The notes under the pieces are model-generated. The model was not told the DNA's origin and did no database searches. It saw only the letters and a program-made list of their open reading frames with translations. Below, one piece after another: positions 17,242 to 22,985 of a stretch of DNA of 64,000 nt. A program made the position numbers and the translations under genes. Positions within the stretch are counted from its first letter, which is position 1. Each line of letters begins with the position of its first letter. The stretch is from positions 1 to 64,000 of the forward strand of contig JAKLJW010000002.1 of the NCBI GenBank assembly GCA_023150935.1, in the 5' to 3' direction. The DNA is from Candidatus Binatia bacterium. GTDB lineage: Bacteria; Desulfobacterota; Binatia; HRBIN30.

Positions 17242-17916
17242 TTGTCAAGCCGTAAAGGGCCAAGTTCTCCACTCGCCCGGCGCGCCGTAGGCTTCGTGGA
17301 CGGATTCAATCTCTACCACGCGATCCGAGATCTACGGCTCCCCCACCTGAAGTGGGTCGATCTGTGGGCGTTACTGGAACGATTCGCCCGTCCCCCCGCC
17401 GCCGAACTGCGCACCGTCTACTATTTCTCAGCCTACGCCACATGGCTCAAAGAACAGCACCTTCGCCACGCTCAGTACGTAGCCGCTCTTGGAGCGCACC
17501 GCGTTACGCCGGTGCTCGGAAACTTCAAGAAGAAGACCTATCGTTGCAAGCAGTGCGAACAGACCATCGAGGGGCACGAAGAGAAGGAGACCGATGTCAA
17601 CCTGGCGCTCGGCCTCTATCGGGGCGCGGTCAAGGACGAGTACGACCTGGCCCTCGTGGTGTCTGGCGATTCCGACCTCGCGCCGGCGGTGCGTGCGGTT
17701 AAGCGGGACTTTCCGGTGAAGAGGATCTTGATTGTGACGCCCGTCGGCCGGAAGGCAAGTTACGATCTGCTGGACGCTGCCGGTGGCCCCCGAATGGGAC
17801 GGGAGATGCGCCGCAGTCACATAGCCGCCGCGCTACTCCCTCGGTACGTGTATGCAAACCCTTCGGGGGAATTGGTAGCGACCCGGCCAAAAGAGTACGA
17901 CCCGCCGCCCGGCTGA
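17242..17916 (+). CDS. NYN-domain (LabA/DUF88-like) ribonuclease-type protein
   Basis: A 224-residue PIN-like NYN-domain protein. The acidic metal-binding residues are visible in FVDGFNLYHAIRD (Asp-Gly-x-Asn), EKETDVNLALGLY and VVSGDSDLAPAV. A CxxC-containing insert (YRCKQCEQTIEGHEEKE) precedes the second motif, as is usual in this group. NYN proteins are Mg-dependent RNases; some serve in phage defence or RNA turnover. TTG 17242 is the start, supported by GGAGGG about 8 nt upstream. It sits alone in plus orientation among toxin-antitoxin-type genes of the element. The protein appears full length. Confidence 0.78.
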   Translation: MSSRKGPSSPLARRAVGFVDGFNLYHAIRDLRLPHLKWVDLWALLERFARPPAAELRTVYYFSAYATWLKEQHLRHAQYVAALGAHRVTPVLGNFKKKTYRCKQCEQTIEGHEEKETDVNLALGLYRGAVKDEYDLALVVSGDSDLAPAVRAVKRDFPVKRILIVTPVGRKASYDLLDAAGGPRMGREMRRSHIAAALLPRYVYANPSGELVATRPKEYDPPPG

Positions 17917-18006
17917 CCAACTGCGCCGTCGGCTAGGGTGCGCGACCCGAACCCCGGACCCCACGGCCGGGCCGCCGACGGCGCTTCCTCCCGCCCGTGG
18001 GCACTC

Positions 18007-18267
18007 GTGGGGGTGCCATGCCTGCCCGCAATCACCCCATCCGAACCGGCACTCCTCAGCGAGCACGAAGCCGCGCGGCGGCTCGGCGTTAAGCTATCTA
18101 CATTGCGAAGATGGAGATGGTCGGGCTCCCCCGTTGCATTCGTTCGGCTCGGGAGGGCGGTGAGATACCGCTCGGCCGACCTTGCCGCGGCTATCGCATC
18201 CGGGCGGCGTTTCTCGACGAGCGACGGGGGCGCCGCTGCCCGCATGCGCCGCCCGCGGTTGAGTGGT
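18007..18267 (+). pseudogene. Excisionase/MerR-type helix-turn-helix protein without its own 3' end
   Basis: From GTG 18007 (or 18013) the frame encodes a winged-HTH excisionase-like domain: LLSEHEAARRLGVKLSTLRR, WRWSGSPVAFVRLGRAVRYR, then SADLAAAIASGRR. In intact proteins a stop follows within a few residues; here the frame stays open to 18930, antisense to hicA and hicB. I therefore mark only the domain and treat the 3' end as lost, probably at the junction with the hicBA operon. In integrative elements such proteins usually control excision, which would fit the dead integrase. Confidence 0.45.
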
Positions 18268-18453
18268 CTACGGGACCGGAAGCCCAAGGTCCCGGCAAAT
18301 CTTCCGGACCAGCCCTTCCTTGATTTCCCTGTGCCGCGGCACGGTGGATTGTTTGCCGGTGGCGACGTTGCGGTACACGGTGTGAACGCCACCCTCCCGG
18401 ATGAAGACGCACTGCTGCGCTTCCAGGTGGCGAATCAAGTCGACGCGCTTCAC
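18268..18453 (-). CDS. hicA: HicA mRNA interferase toxin
   Basis: A 61-residue protein with the HicA double-stranded-RNA-binding-like fold: KRVDLIRHLEAQQCVFIREG, GGVHTVYRNVATGK with catalytic His24, and STVPRHREIKEGLVRKICRD. The length is canonical. HicA cleaves mRNA and is neutralised by HicB. The ATG overlaps the stop of hicB by 4 bp (ATGA), so the order is antitoxin first, the reverse of the classical E. coli hicAB. All expected residues are present, so it is probably active, unlike the remnant at the left end of the window. Confidence 0.85.
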   Translation of the reverse strand: MKRVDLIRHLEAQQCVFIREGGVHTVYRNVATGKQSTVPRHREIKEGLVRKICRDLGLPVP

Positions 18454-18668
18454 TCGGCGAGGTGCAGCGGTTCGCGGATGACCGTCCGCCCGGCCAGGTC
18501 GCGTTCCGCGGCTTCGCGATTAGCCTCAAGCAGGAGCGCGACCGCCTCGACGAGGTTTGTCCGCGCCTCTTCGAGCGTCTCGCCCTGGGTGTTCGCGCCG
18601 GGAAGCTCTTCCACGTACGCGACGAACCCACCTTCCTCGGCGGGCTCGAACACGGCAGTGAGCTTCAT
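18450..18668 (-). CDS. hicB: HicB antitoxin (short form)
   Basis: A 72-residue HicB of the short type: FEPAEEGGFVAYVEELPGAN, TQGETLEEARTNLVEAVALL then LEANREAAERDL. This is the partial RNase H fold that blocks HicA; there is no C-terminal HTH/RHH DNA-binding domain, so autoregulation must come from elsewhere. Its ATG overlaps the stop of the preceding 69-residue gene by 4 bp and its stop overlaps hicA by 4 bp, making a tightly coupled three-gene unit. Confidence 0.85.
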   Translation of the reverse strand: MKLTAVFEPAEEGGFVAYVEELPGANTQGETLEEARTNLVEAVALLLEANREAAERDLAGRTVIREPLHLAE

Positions 18669-18874
18669 TGGACCTCCGGTGCGCGGGTGCTCCCGGCCGA
18701 CACCGCCACATGCGCCTTTGCTTCCTCAAGCGTGCAGTAGTCGCCGCGGGCAAATGCCTTACGGCCTTCCTCAACGGCCCGCATCTCCTGAGGCGTCAGC
18801 GGCTCGTCGTCGAGCGGAATCGTTCGGGGCGGTACCGCCGTCGCTTTTTGTCGCACTGTGGCGTTGCGAGGCAT
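18665..18874 (-). CDS. Small acidic antitoxin-like protein preceding hicBA
   Basis: A 69-residue protein of unknown family. It has a basic N-terminus (MPRNATVRQKATAVPPR) and an acidic helical part (DEPLTPQEMRAVEEGRKAFA, YCTLEEAKAHVAV) reminiscent of the C-terminal half of RelB/VapB-type antitoxins (LT-x-E-x-x-A-x-EE-x... then TLEE-x-K). No complete DNA-binding motif is visible, yet its place as first gene, overlapping hicB by 4 bp, suggests it regulates or assists the pair and could supply DNA binding that the short HicB lacks. This is inference from context. Confidence 0.55.
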   Translation of the reverse strand: MPRNATVRQKATAVPPRTIPLDDEPLTPQEMRAVEEGRKAFARGDYCTLEEAKAHVAVSAGSTRAPEVQ

Positions 18875-18926
18875 ACACGCAGTCTACGGCAGCGGTCCGC
18901 CCGGGCGCAACCCCGGCGAGGCACCC

Positions 18927-19205
18927 ATGAACGCCAAACGCAAGGGTACCCGCAACGAACACCGGTCGGCGCGCATCCTCGAAGCCGCCGGCTACGCCGT
19001 GACGCGCGTGGCGGCCTCGCTCGGTGCCTGGGACCTCATCGGTGTCGGACCCACCGACGTCGTGGTCTGCCAGGTCAAGACGCGCGACTGGCCGGGGACG
19101 GTGGAGATGGAGATGTTGGCGATGTTCCCGGCGCCCTCGAACGTGCGCAAGCTCGTCCATCGCTGGCGCGACCGGGAACGCCAGCTCGACGTGAAGGTGT
19201 TGTGA
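18927..19205 (+). CDS. Holliday-junction-resolvase-like PD-(D/E)XK nuclease
   Basis: A 92-residue protein with the restriction-endonuclease-like core: GTRNEHRSARILEAAGYAVT (catalytic Glu in the first helix), SLGAWDLIGVGPTDVVVCQV and VKTRDWPG, i.e. Glu ... Asp ... Gln-x-Lys. This arrangement is that of Hjc-type and VRR-type resolvases common in phages and elements. The ATG at 18927 is chosen because the conserved part begins there; no strong ribosome binding site is seen. It lies 18 nt upstream of the HGG-motif gene in the same direction, suggesting a phage-type cluster. Confidence 0.65.
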   Translation: MNAKRKGTRNEHRSARILEAAGYAVTRVAASLGAWDLIGVGPTDVVVCQVKTRDWPGTVEMEMLAMFPAPSNVRKLVHRWRDRERQLDVKVL

Positions 19206-19223
19206 CAAGGAAAGGAAACGACG

Positions 19224-19880
19224 ATGCCGGACGCTCCCCACGACCGCCGCGAGGGATTTCTCGACGCGGGAGGCCGTCCGATGACGCCGCGCGCTACCCT
19301 CGCCGCGGGGGTGGACCCGCATACCCTCATGGACGGCGCGAACCCCCATGGGCCATCACCGGCCACCCGATGCACGGCCAGAAGCAAGCAGACCGGCGAC
19401 CGCTGTGAGCAGCGCGTCGTGCCTGGGCGTTCAGTCTGCCATTATCACGGCGGCAAGACTCCGGTGGGTACGGCACTGCCCCAGTACAAGGGCGCCGGCC
19501 GCTCCAGGCACCTGCCGGTCGCGATGGTCGAGCGATACCGCGCCGCTGCGTCGGACCCCGAGTTGCTCGCGCTTCGCAAGGACCTCGCTCTGATCGAAGT
19601 GCGACTCACCAGCCTGCTCGAAAAGCTCACCGACTCCGGCCCCGGCGACGCCGCCACATGGGCCGACATCCGCGCGCTTCTATAGGAGCGGCTGCGGATC
19701 GCGGAGGCCGAACACAAGCGCCTTGCGGCGACGCACCAGCTTATCACCATCGAGCGCGCGCTGATGGTGAGGCACGAGGTTGCCACCGTCATCGCCCGGC
19801 ATGTTACCGACCGGGACGCGCTGCGCGCCATCAACGCCGAGTTCGCCCGGCGGGTGAGTTCAGAGGGGGCGCCGGCGTGA
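19224..19880 (+). pseudogene. Phage-type CxxC/HGG-motif protein interrupted by an in-frame TAG
   Basis: Codons 1-153 encode a protein with the phage-associated zinc-binding motif C-x-A-x-SKQTGDRC-x-x-x-V-x-G-x-x-x-C-x-x-HGG followed by helical sequence. Codon 154 (19683-19685) is TAG, but the same frame continues for 64 codons with a clear helical continuation (ERLRIAEAEHKRLAATHQLI, RHVTDRDALRAINAEFARRV) to TGA 19880. The likely ancestral codon is CAG. Such proteins are found near terminase or replication genes of phages. Without readthrough the product is truncated after residue 153. Confidence 0.6.
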
Positions 19881-19957
19881 GACCGCCGATGCTGCCGGCT
19901 CTGCGCCGGGCCGCTGAGGCGCTGCCAGCGCCAGAAGACTCCAGCGTGCCGCGCTGA
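19877..19957 (+). CDS. 26-codon reading frame overlapping the HGG gene end
   Basis: GTG 19877 overlaps the TGA of the preceding frame (GTGA) and opens a 26-codon frame (MRPPMLPALRRAAEALPAPE) ending at 19957. The overlap is typical of the next gene in a phage operon, but the frame is too short for a known protein. It is probably the surviving start of a gene whose remainder has been lost. Confidence 0.25.
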   Translation: MRPPMLPALRRAAEALPAPEDSSVPR

Positions 19958-19998
19958 CCGCTGCCCCCCCCCGTCGACCGGGACGATTTCTCTCGCCG

Positions 19999-20017
19999 TG
20001 CCTCCAGGGTGCCTCCA
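19999..20017 (+). repeat. Two TGCCTCCA repeats at 11-bp spacing, right element end
   Basis: TGCCTCCA at 19999-20006 and 20010-20017, the same motif, orientation and spacing as the five-copy array at 14096-14147. Read as the second arm-type integrase site set, about 70 bp from the tRNA fragment. Confidence 0.6.
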
Positions 20018-20088
20018 GCCCCCGAATGGCGCTGGCGACGCCCGCGCCAGAAACGCAGAAAGCGCCGATTTCTCAGGGCCTTACCTTA

Positions 20089-20123
20089 AGCTGGCGAGCG
20101 GATTCGAACCGCTGACCTGCTGA
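20089..20123 (-). other. tRNA 3'-end fragment, probable attachment site
   Basis: Minus strand: 3' anticodon-stem TCAGC, variable loop AGGTC, a perfect T-arm AGCGG-TTCGAAT-CCGCT and acceptor strand CGCCAGC. Upstream sequence cannot form the D-arm, the anticodon loop or the matching GCTGGCG acceptor strand, so only the 3' half is present. The TCAGC-AGGTC part resembles bacterial tRNA-Thr. Tyrosine integrases commonly use tRNA 3' ends, so this is read as the right attachment site. Confidence 0.6.
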
Positions 20124-20186
20124 AGGAGAATCTCTAGGCCGACCGCGACTCCGCCTGGGGTTCGTGACGTGACGGCGGACCCCGAC

Positions 20187-21836
20187 TTACCGTCGGCCCG
20201 TCCCGCGGGAGAGACGCGCGCGAAGCATACCCCAGATGGCGCGGGCTTCCGTGCCGCCCAGTACGGTCCCTGCCGCGGCAAATACCAGCAGGCCGGTGGT
20301 CACCGCAGCCCCCAGTATGCCGACCCGCACCATTAACCCGTCGGCGGTCCAGTCCGCCAGCCCGGCCACCGCCCGCACGGGTACCACCATGGCCAGCGAC
20401 GCCACCAGACTGCGCCCCAGAGAGCCGAGCAACTCGCGGCCTCCCAGCGGCCCGAGCCGGTAGCGCAACAGCACGCCGAGCAATACCATATTCACCGTCG
20501 CCGCCACCGACGTCGACAGCGCCAGCCCGACGTGACGCAGCTCGAACAGCGCCATCGCCTGCGTCGCCCGCGCAATGGCATCGCCGAATGCGGTCTCGCC
20601 GGTGACCGGGACCGCCCCCATCAACGTCAGACTGCACACCACATTGACGACGAACGCCACCGCCGCGGTCGTCACCGGCGTGCGCGTGTCCTCCATCGCA
20701 TAGAACGCCGGAACGATCAGCCGTACCATCGACACCGACCACAGCCCGACCGCGAACGCCGACAGCGCCCGCGCCGTCAAAACCGTCTGCTCCGGCCCGA
20801 AGGCCCCCCGCTGGAACAGCACCGAGACGATCGGCACGGCCAGGGCCGCAATGCCGAAAGCCGCCGGCACGGCGATGAAGTTGGTCAACCGGATCGCAAA
20901 CGCGATGCTCCGTCGCAGGTCGTCGTAAGCCCCCCGCGCCGCCTGCGCCGAGAAACTCGGCAATGCGGCCGTACCGAGCGCGACAGCAAAAATCCCGAGC
21001 GGAAACTCGAACACCCGGTCCGCGTACCAGAGGTAAGAGACGCTTCCCGTCGGCAGCAGCGAGGCGAGCACCGTGTCGACCATGAGATTGATCTGGTAGA
21101 CCGCCGCTCCGAAGAGCATCGGTGCCATCAACCGCATCGACCGGCGCACCGCCTCGTGACGCGGCTCCCACCGCGGCAGCAGACGCACGCCCAGCCGGTG
21201 CAACGGCGGTAGCTGCAAGGCCAATTGCAGACAGCCTCCGAGCAGTACCCCGTAAGCCAGTCCGCGAATCGGCACCGACAGGTGCGGGCTCAGCAATACG
21301 GCACCCGCAATCATCGATAGGTTAAGGAAGATCGGCGACAATGCCGGCGCCGCGAAGTGGCGCATGGCGTTCAAAATGCCCGAGGCCAGCGCTACCAAAC
21401 TGATCAGAAAGATGTACGGAAACAGCCACCGCGTCAGCGACACCGTCAGAGCATACTTCGCCGGATCGTCCATGAACCCGGGGGCGAACAAAGCCGTCCA
21501 AAACGGCGCGAAGACGATGCCCAACACGGTCAGCGCCGTCAGCAGCATAGCCAGCATCGTCGCCACGGCCGATGCCGCCCGGATGGCTTCGTCGCGCGTA
21601 CGGTTCGTCAGATAGTCGGTGAACACGGGAATGAAGGCGACGCTCATCGCCCCCTCCCCGACGAACCGGCGCAGCAGGTTGGGCACCCGAAAGGCGACGA
21701 AGAACGCGTCGGCCGCCATGCCGGTGCCAAAGTAGTATCCCGTCACCGAATCGCGCGCGAGCCCGGCGACGCGGCTCAGGAAAGTAAACGCGCCGACCAA
21801 ACTCGCGGCCCGCGCGATCTGCCGGTTCTCACTCAC
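20187..21836 (-). CDS. murJ: Lipid II flippase MurJ
   Basis: A 549-residue MviN/MurJ protein with 14 or so transmembrane helices. It opens ENRQIARAASLVGAFTFLSR then VAGLARDSVTGYYFGTG, and contains AFRVPNLLRRFVGEGAMSVA with the arginines essential for lipid II transport. MurJ moves the peptidoglycan precursor to the periplasmic face of the inner membrane. GTG 21836 is preferred over the longer frame to 21983 because the family consensus begins there and GGAG precedes it. It is transcribed away from rpsT and reads into the tRNA fragment. Confidence 0.92.
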   Translation of the reverse strand: MSENRQIARAASLVGAFTFLSRVAGLARDSVTGYYFGTGMAADAFFVAFRVPNLLRRFVGEGAMSVAFIPVFTDYLTNRTRDEAIRAASAVATMLAMLLTALTVLGIVFAPFWTALFAPGFMDDPAKYALTVSLTRWLFPYIFLISLVALASGILNAMRHFAAPALSPIFLNLSMIAGAVLLSPHLSVPIRGLAYGVLLGGCLQLALQLPPLHRLGVRLLPRWEPRHEAVRRSMRLMAPMLFGAAVYQINLMVDTVLASLLPTGSVSYLWYADRVFEFPLGIFAVALGTAALPSFSAQAARGAYDDLRRSIAFAIRLTNFIAVPAAFGIAALAVPIVSVLFQRGAFGPEQTVLTARALSAFAVGLWSVSMVRLIVPAFYAMEDTRTPVTTAAVAFVVNVVCSLTLMGAVPVTGETAFGDAIARATQAMALFELRHVGLALSTSVAATVNMVLLGVLLRYRLGPLGGRELLGSLGRSLVASLAMVVPVRAVAGLADWTADGLMVRVGILGAAVTTGLLVFAAAGTVLGGTEARAIWGMLRARLSRGTGRR

Positions 21837-22042
21837 CGATCGCCCGCTCCACGGCGAGGCGGGAAGCCGCCGAGCCCGGCCTTGCTGCCTGCCGCCCGTG
21901 CATTTCGCGGCCGACCCCGGCCCCGGGCGCGCCGGTGCGCCGGTCCGTGTCGATCTGCGCGGACACGACGAAATGACCCGCACAATTGACCCTGGAAAAC
22001 CTCTATGCTAGCCGTTTCGGTTCCAATCGGGAGGACAAACAA

Positions 22043-22315
22043 GTGGCTCAACGACATCCCTCTGCCATCAAGCGTCACCGCCAGAGCCTGAAGCGCCGGG
22101 CGCGGAACCAGTCGGTGCGCACGCACGTGCGTAAGGTCCTGCGGACCCTGCGCGAGGTCATCGACAACAAGGAAGTCGAGGCGGCCGAGAAGGAGCTGCG
22201 CACCGTCATGCGCACCCTCGACAAGGCGGTCACCAAAGGCGTCATCCATCGCAACAGCGCCGCCCGCCGAGTCGCCCGTCTGAGCAGCCAGGTGGCAGCC
22301 CTGAAGGCATCCTGA
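22043..22315 (+). CDS. rpsT: 30S ribosomal protein S20
   Basis: A 90-residue basic helical protein matching S20 (AQRHPSAIKRHRQSLKRRAR, NQSVRTHVRKVLRTLREVID, AVTKGVIHRNSAARRVARLS). It binds 16S rRNA early in 30S assembly. GTG 22043 has a perfect GGGAGG ribosome binding site 8 nt upstream, so the longer frame from 21986 is rejected. Monocistronic, divergent from murJ, convergent with lptE. Confidence 0.95.
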   Translation: MAQRHPSAIKRHRQSLKRRARNQSVRTHVRKVLRTLREVIDNKEVEAAEKELRTVMRTLDKAVTKGVIHRNSAARRVARLSSQVAALKAS

Positions 22316-22384
22316 GCCGTCCGCACTCGCGGCCGCCCGCGGCGCGTCTGGCGCTCGCGGCGGCCGGCAGCCACACCCCGGTCG

Positions 22385-22984
22385 TCAAAATCCCTCCATC
22401 ATCTGATCGTAGACGTCGCGCGCCGTCTGTGCGGCGAGGCGGTTGAGCGCGCGTTGCCGCAAAGTCTCGGCGAGCTGGATCGTCGCAAACTGCGGATTGT
22501 TGATGTCCACCGCGTCGAGCAGGCCCTGCTGGAACTCCGAGGAACTGGTCACCACGACGGTAGCGCTTGCGCTGTACTCATCGATTTCGCGCAGGCGCTG
22601 CGCCTGCCAGAGCACCGTGCCGTCGCGCTGATTGACCAGGGTCAGATCGATGACCACCGACACCTCGTACTGTACCGCCTGGTCGTTGGCCCCGAATGCG
22701 ACCGGGCGGGTGTAGACGTCGACCACTCGCCCGGACAGCACCGCGTCGGCACCCGCAGGCTGATTGGCCAGCGCAAAGCGGCGGCGCACGGCGATCTCGC
22801 GTTCGAGTGCGAAGGCAATGATGCGCTCGTAGCCGTACTCGCGAGAGCCGTTGTCGATCTCGCCGACGGCCAGGGTACGCACTTCCGCCGGCAGCACGTC
22901 GGCGGTGCCGATGACGTGGTATCCGCAACCCGCCAGTGCGGCGAGTGCGGCGGTGGCCGCGAACGCGTGGACTCGCCCGCGCAC
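22385..22984 (-). CDS. lptE: LPS-assembly lipoprotein LptE
   Basis: A 199-residue outer-membrane lipoprotein. The signal ends LAALAGCGYH, giving lipidated Cys20, and the body follows the LptE pattern (CGYHVIGTADVLPAEVRTLA, REYGYERIIAFALEREIAVR, then strands YEVSVVIDLTLVNQRDGTVLW). LptE plugs the LptD barrel that inserts lipopolysaccharide at the cell surface. The GTG start sits 1 nt after the leuS stop, the common leuS-lptE arrangement. It is the last gene of the long minus-strand cluster. Confidence 0.85.
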   Translation of the reverse strand: MRGRVHAFAATAALAALAGCGYHVIGTADVLPAEVRTLAVGEIDNGSREYGYERIIAFALEREIAVRRRFALANQPAGADAVLSGRVVDVYTRPVAFGANDQAVQYEVSVVIDLTLVNQRDGTVLWQAQRLREIDEYSASATVVVTSSSEFQQGLLDAVDINNPQFATIQLAETLRQRALNRLAAQTARDVYDQMMEGF

Positions 22985-22985
22985 T

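Larger units (their letters stand above)
14096..20123. mobile_element. Degraded integrative element (about 6 kb)
   Basis: Bounded on the left by five TGCCTCCA repeats and a tyrosine-integrase remnant, on the right by two TGCCTCCA repeats and a tRNA 3' fragment. The interior holds MazF-like and HicBA-type modules, a NYN protein, a resolvase-like nuclease, an HGG-motif phage-type protein and small unknowns, several of them broken. Repeats matching at both ends, with the tRNA piece on one side, fit an element with arm-type integrase sites. No core attachment sequence is visible at the left end, so that end is probably eroded. Conserved housekeeping genes (murJ, rpsT) resume directly after it. 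Confidence 0.65.

Noticed and set aside
20089..20123. Complete tRNA gene
   Set aside because: Only the T-arm, variable loop and 3' acceptor strand can be formed; the D-arm, anticodon stem and 5' acceptor strand are absent.
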